From Combretum micranthum (Eukaryota; Streptophyta; Magnoliopsida; Myrtales; Combretaceae), in contig JAMXBD010001379.1 of assembly GCA_024138025.1 (NCBI GenBank), positions 186,001-250,000 of the forward strand: DNA of 64,000 nucleotides, in the 5' to 3' direction. The notes beneath the pieces were generated by a model. The model searched no databases, was not told the DNA's origin, and saw only the letters and a program-made list of their open reading frames with translations. Made by a program: the position numbers and the translations under genes. Positions 1-11,490 of the stretch are shown here, in pieces. The first letter of the stretch is position 1, and each line of letters opens with the position of its first letter.

Positions 1-2268
1 CCTGATTTTTCTTTCTTTTTTTTTTTTTTTTCCCAACCAAGCAACCTAAAAAAAGATGACTAAAATGTCCCTTAATATTATATTTGCTTTTTGACAATTA
101 TACTAACTCAACCATCAATATTTTCTTTCCAATGTGAATATTATTTTACAGCCATTGTGCTTGGGCCGATCATGAGTTAGGCAAGCATGGCGGTTGCAGC
201 ATTCCATGTCTAGTAGTTAGGCGGCACTTGGAACTGAACAACCTGCCCACTACCATGACTTTTTGGAGTCATCGGCCACGAAAATGAAACAACCTCAGCA
301 ACACTCCACCATCTAAATTGTGTTCAAAACCCGACTAGCTATTGCTTTTCAAGAGGAAAGAAAAAAAGAGAACGTAAAAACTAGTAGTAATATGTGGAAA
401 TTATGAAACGATTTGAAACCAATTTAGAATTATGTATATATATATATATATATATAAATTTTGAATCAACTTTTACATACAAACAATGATTAAAGAAAGG
501 AAAAGAAATTATGCATCATAAATGGTCTTATAAATGGGGAGGGTATCAGACACACAAATGTTATTGCCCTATTGGTTTTGGAAATATATATTTATATATT
601 TCTCAAAAAACAAATTTCTGATTTTCATTTTTTTATTAGGTTGAAAAGGTTTGTTCTCGAAGAAAACGTCTTTCTTTTTATACGAAAATCTTAAAATTTT
701 TTAGAAAAAATTATTTATACTTTTTAAAATATGAAGTCGATATCCGAATTTTCCTCTGCAATAAATAATTCCTATTCACATATAACATATGTTTTAAATA
801 AAATTAATTTCGAACACCATTTTCAACATATATATTTTTATAAAATAGAACTAAACGCATGAAAACAGTTTCTCTTGATAAAAGATTTACCTTAAAATAA
901 ATAGAGCCTACTACATGAATATAGAATGGTGAAAAACGAAAGACATATCAATTCAATAATTATCACATAACCACTTCCATGCCAAAAAAAATTTATCTCG
1001 TATCAATGAAGACAAATAAGATTAAAAAAATGGACAAATCGAGTCCACCAACTTTAGAAACTTTTGAAATTATACTCCTGCTATATAGCATTACTAGAGC
1101 CTAATAAGTTTCCAAAGTACCTAAATAATCCTAGATAAGTTTGATAAATACAAAAACACTTTTTTTTTTGAAATATTTCATAAAGGTATGCCCAATGCAT
1201 GTTATAAGGTGGCAAGTGTACAATTAGAGAAAATTAAGTTAATACTTTTAAGAATTTAAAGGGATAATTAATCTAAGATTGAGGATTTCTATGTTTGAAC
1301 CAATTGGGGATGCCTCACCCAAATTCACATGCATGCATATGGATTAATCAACATGGTATTATATATATAATTTTATAGTTTGGGCATCCGAGGATATCAC
1401 ACAATTCACAGGTCGTCTTTTTCACTAGAAACGAAATGCAGCCGTTCTTATAAATTATATGATTTGTCTCAGGTACACGTTCGAATATTATATACTGTTG
1501 ATGTCGACAAAATGTTAACAACACATTTTCCGGGGGGGTATATAAAAGAATATATATGTATGTATATATACATGTATATTTCTAAAACCTTGCTGATATT
1601 GAAATCTAACTTCTAGCCTTACTGAATTGAGATTTTCAATATATAAAAATGAGAATATGCTAGTAGATTTGTTCTAAAACCAAATGGAGTTAATATTATC
1701 TTATTATTAATTTTTAAGGGATTAGTAGATTTAATGGGTATATTTTATGGTTACTTCTATAATCCTCCCGTTTAATATTTCACCGCCATTGAAATTTCCA
1801 TTATATTAACTTACATATCGTGTTGGTATTAAATGATTAACCAAATGGCTCTATATCAATAGGGGCATAGAAGTCTGTTAAAATATATAAAGATGTTAAA
1901 ATCCATAAGATTTTCTAAAATAAGATATCTTAAGCTTTGAGGATCTTCTAAGATCAGAGAGATACTAAAATATATAGGGGATCAACATTCTAAATCCATT
2001 TTGCATGTAAAGAGATCCAATTGGCTGCCTAATTATTTGTATCAATAGGCTATATACGTGTGATGCATATCTTAAAAAAAATAAATAATTTTAAAATTAA
2101 AAGTTCTAGATATTGTACAAATTTTGCATGTATTTCTCTTCTTCAAAATGGTTGTATTAGTATAGCAATGGCAAGATTTGTCATCCTAATGAGGACATTT
2201 AAGGACCATGTGATAATGGGAAAAAAATTAAACTTTGAATTATATATTCAAAAGGCTTCTCATATAAT
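1..2268. other. AT-rich intergenic DNA, no gene recognised
   Basis: I see no supported gene. The short open frames have low-complexity AT-rich translations and no recognisable domain. The stretch contains a (TA)n microsatellite near 434-455 and poly-T/poly-A runs. The block near 150-310 is less AT-rich than its surroundings, but I could not assign it. Confidence 0.6.
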
Positions 2269-2480
2269 GGTTTGTTTGAATTATATTATCTGCGTCTGTA
2301 TTCTATCTGTATCTTATTTGCATATGTATCTTATTTGATCCTAATTAGCATATGATATGTTTAATCAACATATGAGTAAAAATATATGTTTTTCATCTGT
2401 ATATATTGCTTGACAAATAGTTTATTTTCAAAGGACAAAACTAAGGTATCAAAACGATCATAATAAGATGAACAAACAGA
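2269..2480. mobile_element. Short MITE-like repeat, GTTTGTTT-ended family, copy 1
   Basis: The left end reads ggtttgtttgaattatatt, and the reverse complement of the right end reads tctgtttgttcatcttatt, so short imperfect inverted ends enclose about 210 bp. The interior (tctgtattctatctgtatcttattt and following) resembles the copies near 12,742 and, inverted, near 53,490. No coding capacity. The superfamily is not certain, and no target duplication was identified. Confidence 0.45.
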
Positions 2481-5400
2481 TCCACACAGGAAAGCACAAA
2501 AAAAATATGACAAACTTGGGCAAAAAAAATAAAACAATTAGGTATAGCAAATTACATTTATTCGATGGGTTTCAACATAAATGACTTCAGGCATTTTTTT
2601 TGGTTTTCTTTATTTGGAATAAACCAGTCCACTGATGAGCTAAAAAAGAATAAAGTCTATACTATGTATACGGGATAAATATAATAGAAATGTCACTTTG
2701 ACCTTTTTTTTTTTTTTTCCCTTTAGTGTAATTTTGTGTTTTTCATACAAGTATATAAACTTACAAAATGCTTCCTATATTACTGCCTGCGTTCGAACCT
2801 TGGTATTGCGAATAAGTTTAAGTACTAAATCGGCTGCTAAGAAACCTCAAAAGCCGAGATATCCATTCTTCAAGCCTAAATTTGTAAGTAATGATTAGCA
2901 TTTTCACTATATTTTCTTTAGTTAAATCAACATCCATTTATGCTAAGCTCCATATAATTAGAAATGTAGATAAGATGAGATGAAACGTTGTAATATTGAA
3001 ATCAACGTAAAAAATCAAAACTCATTTTTGCCAAGTTTAAATTTTTGTTCAAACTTGATTTGAAGTCGGCACTTGAAAAACCCTGATTCATTCGATTAAG
3101 TTCATTTTTTATGTTAAGACTTTTTTTAGTTAAAATAACATTATTTCAAATTAGATTTGAAATTCAACTTACATCAAGCTTGAATTGAACTTGATTAAGC
3201 TAATGAGCCGACTAGCCAAATCACATATGATTTATCAAGTTTAGTTTAATAAATCATTAAAATAGCTGGAATTCAAGCTTATTTTGACTGTAATAATGAA
3301 AAGTCGAGTAGTTTACAAGTTGGGTTCACTTATTTATATCGATAATATATCTACATCAATAAATATATATATAAATATATATAATAATGTCATTTCATTA
3401 CAAACCTTTCTGCTGTGCCCTACCAAATGTCACTCATGTATCCAGCTTTGCCTGTTTGTATGCAAAAGATTGGCATCCCAAAATGACATTAGCATCTTCT
3501 GTTCATCAAAATGCAAGTCTATAAAGTCAAGATCATATCTAAAAAACGCGTAAACGAAAAAAAAAAAATGTGGATTGTGGTGTAATGGTTATGGTTCCAT
3601 AAAATCAGGAAACAAAGTTGATAAACAACTTCCTCACGTGACAAGGATATCATGCTTTGATCTTAGTTGTCACAGAAAGATCCAATGAAATTACACCAGA
3701 GCATCAAATTAATATATATATATATATATATATATATCTTTGGATGCATATAAAGATAGAGAGAGAGAATGTGAGTGAAACAAACCAATAGATGAGATCG
3801 TATAAATTCTTAAAATATATTATAATATTATCATAACGTCATCTTTTTTCTTATATTTTTAACTATTGATTTTACACATAACAGTATCTTAAAAGGTTAA
3901 AATCAATAAAGTTTAGGAAAAAAAAAGATAAATTTAGGGTTCATTTTTGTGTGGGAGTAGTTTTGTTGTTGCATGAGCAAGGAGGTACTGAGTGTTCACG
4001 AGTGAGAAATAGAGGAGGGGTGGGGGGTCCCAATCAAAATGATTTGTGTGGTACCACACGACCACAAAAACTTTTTTGTCAAATCAACACCCAATAGGCT
4101 AGCTTCCCCTAGACAAAAATCAAGCAGCATGTGATGAGCTCAAAAAGTTGTATTCACGATTCACTTCACTTAAAGGAAATCGGCAACCCAGCAAAATCCT
4201 TTAACATAGTATGACCATATGTGTTGCGTCTAGGTTTAAGTAAACATAGTCATATGTATGAGTAATCATTTTGCTTCAACCACTAGTACTTTCCTATGGC
4301 GGACCTGAAAAATGATAGTAATAGTAAATTGATTGGTATGATTGCATAGAAGTAAGGGATATGAATGTGAAATTTGATATTAAATTCAAAAAATATATGT
4401 GTATTATATAGCTTGTCAAGGCATCTATATATGACCGTTTTGCACAATTATCACTACTATTGCCCAGTGGACGAGAAGAAGGCCTCCCTCTTATGCATGA
4501 GACCTTTAATATGTCAATCATTTTTTAAGTTTCTCAATGAAAGCATGGGGTGAAGTAGGATTAGAAAGGAATAAAAGTGTGAGAATCCATGGACACAATC
4601 AAGAGAATCAAGTTATATATTATGTAAAAACCAAAATTATACCTAATTAAGATAGTCATCTAACTCGATAAGAAAACACAAGGTCATTTTTTTGCCAAAA
4701 TGGTCAACTAGACTCAAGATCTATCAATCAAGGCCCTTGTTATCGATATAAATATTACTATTATATTAATTCTCGAAATTAAAGATAAAAAAAAAAAAGT
4801 GTAAGTAGAAGGCTTCACATAAATTATTATTGCTCTCAAGGGCTGCTTGTGCTATTAAATAGACTTGTATTTTCTTTCCTCTTCTATAGTAAATGCAACT
4901 AGTACAAATTTCCAACACGGCACTGCGTGTTATAATGTTATTTGCTATTTGACTTGAATGGTCATGAACTAGTGGATGATGGCTAATGAAAGGGTGAAAT
5001 TTTGGAATGAAGTGGTTGAGTAAGACATACAACGTCCATCACTGATGAAGTATGTGGGTTATGAACCGACCAACCGTGACCATTGAAGTCAATTGAGAAG
5101 TTAGAATGAAGCAACAAGAGTCCTTATTCTAGCATCATTATGTGTAATAAGCATGTCACAATTATAATATCAATGCCAATTGCAAAATGGGTACTTCAAA
5201 TAAAAACCTTTTGTCACCTAGTGCACGATAAGGTATAAGTCTGTGAACCAACTACCAATGGCTAAAACAAAGTTTAGAAATCAAAATGAGACTAATATTA
5301 TTTGATAAATCTAAACGAGGATAAAAAAGAATAAATTTGCAGATATAATAAGATTGATGATACATTGTTTTATGCTAACCCTTGGGGATATCTTTTAGGT

Positions 5401-5550
5401 AGCATTGAATTTAAAAGAATTATAAACCCACATGAGTTACAAGTTTATCATTCATACATGACCCCACTTATGAGTAAGGATATAGAGTAAATTGTTATAC
5501 CCTTTAGGCTCATGACATGAGCGTCAACAATCTTTTCTCTTCATAGAAGG
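2481..5550. other. Intergenic DNA with decayed repeats
   Basis: No gene is supported. 3,000-3,290 has scattered inverted tttgaa/ttcaaa-type words (aagctt, tcaagtt, aacttga), as in decayed hAT-like non-autonomous elements, but no clean ends. (AT)n lies at about 3,711-3,737 and a short GA run at about 3,756-3,768. The short frames (for example 4,294-4,521 and 4,766-5,032 on the minus strand) match nothing I know. Confidence 0.5.
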
Positions 5551-5842
5551 TAGGACACAATTTAAGGAAGAAGTAATATATGGTTTTAGCATCACTCATA
5601 AGTGTGTTTTCCAAAAATAATGAACTTGAAATCTCGAAATTTCTTATAATGACATGTATAAAATTAACTCATGAAATAAGAGTATAGATTTGCCATAATA
5701 CAATTTAAGAAAGATGTAACATGTATCAGTTTTAGCATTACTCATAAGTGTGCTTTCTAGAAATAATGCACTTGAAATTGCCAAAATTTCTCATAATGAC
5801 ATGTAAAATCTAACCCATAAAGTAAGACTATAGATTGTCTAC
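5551..5842. repeat. Two-unit tandem duplication of about 140 bp
   Basis: The blocks at about 5,551-5,690 and 5,694-5,842 align along their length. Both carry acaatttaag, then ttttagcat(c/t)actcataagtgtg, an aaataatg(a/c)acttgaaat segment, cataatgacatgta, and a taagagtatagat-like end. The copies differ by many substitutions and small indels, so this is an old duplication. No coding content recognised. Confidence 0.7.
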
Positions 5843-6559
5843 CTCTTATAGACTATTCTTGAACCATAGGGGACTTCTAAAACTTCAAATGAAATTGATA
5901 ACAATCCATTTAATAGCCTTAGACAAAGCAAAAACATAGCTCACATACTTCAACACTATGTCTCCTATGCATCTCTTCAGTAGAAACTTTACAAAATGAA
6001 TTTTTATAGATATCCACAATCTAGATTCTAAGTTTTCTTTAGATGGCTTAAAGCAATCAAGATTACCTTAAATTCAATCTTGAATGTTTGAATTTTTAGA
6101 GTTTAAAAGGAACTTTAATCTAAGCTCACATCAAAGGCCAAAATGCACACCATTTTAACTGAAATTGGATAACTGAAATTAAACCTTACTTTTTCCCCTA
6201 CTACTTCAACTAGTGAGGATTTTTCCTTTTTACTAAAGATTCATACAATGAACAATAATCTCTTAAGACCAAAAGATGCTAATCATGTTTGGTGGTAACT
6301 TTACATAGGTGTAAAAACTCATAAGTCTCCCAAGTCTCAATAGGTCTAGAGAGAAAGCCTTTACTTCCTTTTCCTAAAACATAAGAGAGCTTATCTTATT
6401 TTCACACATAAGGAGAGAGGAAACAAAGTCTGCATGATGAGTGATCCAAGAGTTATACCTTTGAAGCCCCAATTGCTACACATGCGCACTACCTATGCAC
6501 ATGTTGATGTGATCAAAAACCGAAAGAGCCAATGAAAGAACTACAAATTGAACTAGATG

Positions 6560-6675
6560 CAAATCTGGTGATGCAACTGTTGAGAAAGCCTTGTTACATC
6601 CTACATGTCATAGGTTCAAGTCTTATTCCTTTCATTTTTTAGCCACTAAGGCTTTGCAAGGTAAACATGTTCCCT
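6560..6675 (+). repeat. Possible tRNA-derived SINE fragment (Au-like)
   Basis: An A-box-like segment (gatgcaactgttgag, about 6,570) is followed about 45 bp later by a B-box-like ggttcaagtc (about 6,612). Downstream comes agccactaaggctttgcaagg, which resembles the conserved region after the B box of plant Au SINEs. A T-rich tail follows. This rests on motif spacing and remembered family layout; it is not a functional tRNA gene. Confidence 0.35.
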
Positions 6676-7811
6676 TTTCTTTAGCTTTTTTTTTCTTTTT
6701 TTCTTTTTTTCTTATAATATCCTTTTCTTTTAGACGTATTATTTATTATCCACCAAGTTTTATAAGTAAGGTTATCAAGCTCATTCCGTATTAGTAATTA
6801 CACTATGTCAGTGGTAAATTGAAAGAGAAAATATGACTACAGTAGGATTCCTTGCTGTTTTATTCGTCTTCCTTGTACCTACATTAGGGAGAATTCTATA
6901 GTCCCAACATTTTTTTAATTGGACTAGTCCTTGTCGATTATTTAATTGTTCAAATTTATACCCAATCATGATTGTACAACTGAAATACCTATATATATAT
7001 CAATTAATATATTTATTTTAATGATTATATAATTTACCAAACGGTTCCATTAACAAAATAGTAGAAGTACCCCCTATATTAGTTGTGATTCTTGAATCAT
7101 CTAATTCTTTAGGATAAGGAAAGAAATCTAATCACTAATAATTTAGTTGATATATATTAATTATTATGGATTTATCTGAGGGAAAAGGGGCTTTGCTCCT
7201 TGAAAATTTCATGTTGTTTTATTAGTTAGTAATTTGGTAAATTTATTAGGTTTATTTATTATACATAATATGATTTTCTAAGTTACTAATCATAAAATGT
7301 CTCATATACATATTAAAAGAAATTTTCATAGCAGCTTGTAAAGAGGTTAATTATTATTATATATATACATATATTTAGAAGTCATTTGGTAAGCATTTCT
7401 ACTTATAGACAACATTTATAATATTGCTTAATGTTTACCACATTTTTTACATTTTCAATAAAAGAAATAATTTTTCATAAATATAGATTATCATCATGAA
7501 ATGCTACATAAATATAATAGCTTTTTTATGTATGTGAATATTCAAACACTCATTAAAAATTTTTCTCTTATATTATCAATGATAAATGAATATCTCAAAC
7601 TGTGTACTACAATTACAAGAAAAAACAAACGTTTTATAGAAAAATCTAACATCACCTTAAGAATGAATAAGATTGCCCCCTTAACTTAACAATCCTACGT
7701 CCTTCCTTAGCTAAGACTTGCATGAAATCTAGAAAAATTGCAAAGTCGCAAACATCTATCGAATGGAAAATGATGTTTTGTGATTAGACTCCATAATTTG
7801 AACATTCATTG
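6676..7811. other. AT-rich intergenic DNA, no gene recognised
   Basis: Only short, low-complexity open frames are present (for example 7,501-7,689). No domain, RNA gene or repeat with clear ends was seen. Confidence 0.6.
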
Positions 7812-8389
7812 TGTTAGGGTGCAAGTGCGAGAATCTCACATGGGAAATATGGGTCTTATATGAAAAGTTTATAAGAATGGAAGACCCATTATCTTAAGGT
7901 TTTAGGTTATAGATGATGTCAAAAGCCTATTTGTGTAATCCTTCACAAAGCCCATTAGATTTCTCCCCATTGAAGACATACTCCAGATCCTAACAATTGG
8001 TATCAGAGCCTGGTTTGGCTGGGAAACACCCATGGTTGATCCACCATGTGGAAAGAAGAGCTTTGTGGAGTGACTCATTTATGAAATCCATGATGAATAG
8101 GCCACTCACAAAGCAGACTTAGTGGAGTCAATTTGATAAGCTCTTGAGAGGGAGTATGGCCTACCCCATTATGGAGACTCATACTTGAGCGAGAGATTAT
8201 TAGAGTGCAAGTATGAGAATCCCACATAGGAAATATGGGTCTTATGTAAAGAGTTTATAAAAAGGGAAGACCTATTAACCAATTGCCTTAAGGTTTTAGA
8301 TTATAGATTGTGTCAAAAGCTCATTTGCATAATCCTTCACAAAGCCCATTGGATTTCTCCCCATTGAAGGCACATTCCAGATCATAACA
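7812..8389 (+). mobile_element. TRIM: terminal-repeat retrotransposon in miniature
   Basis: Two direct repeats of about 184 and 192 bp (7,812-7,995 and 8,198-8,389) flank only about 200 bp. The left copy starts TGTTAG and ends TAACA; the right copy starts TATTAG and ends TAACA. Two bases after the left repeat is TGGTATCAGAGCC (7,998-8,010), the classic primer-binding site for initiator tRNA-Met. The interior encodes nothing. This is the layout of a TRIM: LTRs under 250 bp, a primer site and no genes, mobilised in trans. The LTRs differ at many sites, so the insertion is old. No clear 5-bp target duplication was found. Confidence 0.85.
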
Positions 8390-9017
8390 ATGTCTTATTA
8401 AGAGAAAGCCTAACGCTAATCACCATAATAACAAAACTGATTAATCAAACAATTAATCAACATGTGATTAGAGGTTAAATCTCCTCTCGCCAAATGTAAT
8501 AGAAAATAAATAATGCAAATATATAAAACAGATAACACCAGGATATTTCATAGATAACCCAATGTGGGAAAACCATGAGACCAGCAATGCTATAAACCTC
8601 CCACTATAAACAATATAATGGATTGCAACAAGGTTTTCTTCACTAGATCTCTCTTATGGATTCTCACAATTCTTCACCACAACTGGTCGGCCTAAAGCTG
8701 GCTTAAAAACAAAGCAACTGCATTCAACGCCAGCAACCTTCATCCATATACTGGCAGCGAATCTACCTAAGCCAGCGGCTTTCAAGCTATCTTCACCACT
8801 ATTCGTGGTTTTCACACTTTAGGCCAGTGGCTTTCAACCAGCCTTGAGCTCCTGCAACCTTTGCTCCTCTTGTACAAGCGTGCTGGTCCATTTATACTTT
8901 GATTCCAAAGTCTTCTAAATATATTCTTAATATATTTAGGCTATCCTTTCGGTTATAGACCTATATGAGTTGGATTTATAACCCAACAATCTCCCTCGCC
9001 AACTCATATGGGGGGTA

Positions 9018-9900
9018 TCACCAATCTTGCTGCCTTTCTATAGCACATTTGTCAAACTGAAATCTTTCACAACCAGCTTTTGTCTTGTTCCTTGATTGTG
9101 AGCTCTTATTATCAGTCTTCACCCATCTGTTCTTCAGAGGTCTCTTACACTTAGGCAGTTTTACCAAGTCAATTTTATGGTTCTCATACAAGGATTTTAG
9201 TCCATCTTGCATGGATCCAACCTTTCCTTTCTTCTTCTCATTTCCCATGGCTTTCTGATTACCAGTTGACTCTTCCTCATTAGTGAGTATCATATACTCA
9301 TCTAGACTAAATCTAACCGATGGTCTTTTATCTTTTACAAATCTTCTCATCTTGAACTATTAATGAGGCTACTAGGATTCTTTAACTAAATCTCTCCCAT
9401 TTCTACCATCATTAGAACCTCTAGTAAGAGTACAGGATTCACATCTCCTTTACTTAACCTTGTTGACATTATGTATAAGGAATTCCTCTTCTTTCCTTTT
9501 ATCATAATGAGAGAACCTTTGGTAAGCTTCCATTTTCTTTCACCAAAGTGGCTACTATAGCTTTCAGCATCAAGCTTTCCTACAAAAACAAGGTTACGAT
9601 GATATCCGGAACATGTTTGACATCTCTGAGAATGAGCTTGCAACATGTGTTAGTCTTTAAAATAACATTTCCAATACCAACAATCCTAGATTTACCATCA
9701 TTTTTCCATCTCAACTTTACGAAAATTACTAGTAGTATAGGTTGAGAAGAATTTACCATGAGAAGTCACATAGAAGGAGGCACCAGAATGAACCACCCAG
9801 TCATCATCATGGCTAGCAAAGCTAACACAATCCTCATCCTAGGCAATGACGATCTCATCATCATCTACTGTTGTTGTAGCTATGTCTTTGTTTTCATCCT
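9018..9900 (-). pseudogene. Copia-A protease, integrase and RT remnants
   Basis: After gag, a protease-like piece reads WVVHSGAS, so the catalytic Asp of the DSG motif is replaced by His. Next comes the conserved spacer around VGKLDAESYSSHFGERKWKL (9,386-9,646). Then 9,018-9,350 carries a FSLDEYMILTN motif upstream of RT and the RT-entry motif DLVKLPKCKRPLKNRWV. The catalytic parts of integrase and RT are absent, so this is a deletion derivative. Confidence 0.7.
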
Positions 9901-9965
9901 TTTCATCACCTTTTCCTCTCTCTTTTTTCTGGAGTCTGCACTCTTGCTTCATGTCACCCGGCTTG

Positions 9966-10688
9966 TCACCATAGTAGCATATGAATTTTTTCCTTCCTCT
10001 TGACTCTTCCCCTGGATTTCTCTAACTCATCATCCTCATCAAATGATCTTCTGTACCTGCTTCTTCCATTCTTTCCTAGCTTACCAGTAACAAGTGCCCT
10101 AGAATTAGATCCTATGTCAAGATCTTTCCTCTTAGCATCTTCATTCAGGCTATCCTTTACTATTACTATAGTGAGCTTTCCCTCTAGGGCAAAGTTACTA
10201 ACAGACATAAACAGTGTCTCCCAACTATCAGACAAGGAACTCATCAACAACAGTGCATTTATCTCATCATCAAGCACCTGCTTCATGGAAGACAATCGAT
10301 TCATTAGCCCTTGAAAATCATTCAAGTGCTCCACCATGTTGGATCCATCCTTGTATTTCAGATTTACAACTCTCTTAACCAAAGAGGTTTTATTCAAGGC
10401 CGACTGCCTCTCATACATGGATTCCAACTTCCTCCATAGAACATTCGCTCTTGTTTCTTGGGCCACATGATGATAAATGTTGTGATCCACCACCCATTGT
10501 TGAATATAACCGGCAGTTTTCCTATGCATGATTATCCAATCAGCATCAGATTTGCCCTATGGCTTTGTAGCATCACCGCTCAAAGGCAAATATAGATCTT
10601 TGCAATACAACAGATCCTCCATCATTGATTTCCATATGGAATAATTTGTTGAATTCAGTTTGATTAGCGTACCTAATGATTCTGCCAT
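9966..10688 (-). pseudogene. Copia-A gag pseudogene
   Basis: The frame begins with an ATG at 10,688 (MAESLGTLIKLNSTNYSIWK), a typical Copia gag start. An in-frame TAG after the ATKP residues interrupts it, and it then continues to 9,966. The core carries WRKLESMYERQSALNKTSLV and the NDFQGLMNRL segment, characteristic of the UBN2/gag_polypeptide_2 family. In another frame a degenerate zinc knuckle follows (CYYGDKPGD...C) in which the second Cys and the His are lost. A frameshift and a stop make it non-functional. Confidence 0.8.
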
Positions 10689-11490
10689 ATCTATGCTGCA
10701 ACAAAACCTAATTTTCTTTTTGAAACCCTGGGCTTTAACACCACTTGTTAGGAGAAAGCCTAACCCTAATTACGATAATGACAAAACTGATTAATCAAAC
10801 AATTAATCAACCTGTGATTAGAGGTTAAATCTCCTCTTAACAAATGCGATAAACAATAAAAAATGTGAATACATAACACAAACAACACCAGGATATAATG
10901 TGGAAAATCCAATGTGGGAAAAACCATGGGACCAGCAGCGCTATAAACCTTCCACTATAAACAATATAATGGGATTACAATAGAGTTTTCCTCATTAGAT
11001 CTATCTAGTGGATCTCACAATTCTTCACCTCAACTGATAGATTACAAACTGGAATAAGAACCTTCATTTAGAGTTTTTCTCTCTAGGATTTCCTCTCTTT
11101 TCTCTCTTTTTTTTCTCTAGATCTCTCTACCTAGGCTTAAGAAGAGGCACACCACTTATTCACACATGTTCACTCCCTAACCCTAAAAACATCACGCATA
11201 TATATGTGGATATATAATGCATGGATGGGTCGGCCTAAAGCCGGCTTAGAAACAAAGCAGCTGCATTCAGCCGACATGTAAGCTAGCAGCCTTCATCAAT
11301 GCTGGCACTTTTCACACTTTAGGTCGGTGGCTTTCAACCAGCCGTAAGCTCCTGTAGCCTTTGGTCCTCTTGTGCAAGCATGTTGGTCCATTCCTATTTT
11401 GATTCCAAAGTCTTCTAAATATATCCTACATATATTTAGGCTATCCTTTTGGTTATTGACCCATATGAGTTGGATCTATAACCCAATACA

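Larger units (their letters stand above)
8396..11490 (-). mobile_element. Ty1/Copia LTR retrotransposon, deleted, minus strand (Copia-A)
   Basis: LTRs lie at 8,396-8,988 and 10,746 to about 11,490, with aligned starts (TATTAAGAGAAAGCC and TGTTAGGAGAAAGCC) and ends (tataacccaaca and tataacccaataca). The left LTR lacks roughly 165 bp present in the right. On the minus strand a decayed primer site (TGGTGTTAAAGCCC, about 10,744-10,731) adjoins the right LTR, and a purine-rich tract adjoins the left. The interior of about 1.75 kb retains gag, a protease fragment and a scrap of the integrase-to-RT junction; most of integrase and RT is deleted. It cannot move by itself. The solo LTR at 39,387-40,080 belongs to the same family. 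Confidence 0.85.

Noticed and set aside
434..455. TA-repeat as a possible promoter
   Set aside because: It is one of many (TA)n microsatellites in the window and has no gene downstream.
3575..3620. tRNA-like ggtgtaatggttatggttcc
   Set aside because: No acceptor stem and no B box at the right distance.
5551..5842. Possible CRISPR-like array
   Set aside because: There are only two long diverged tandem units without spacers; the window is plant nuclear DNA.
9548..10314. Plus-strand open frames within Copia-A
   Set aside because: They are antisense to gag and protease remnants and match nothing.
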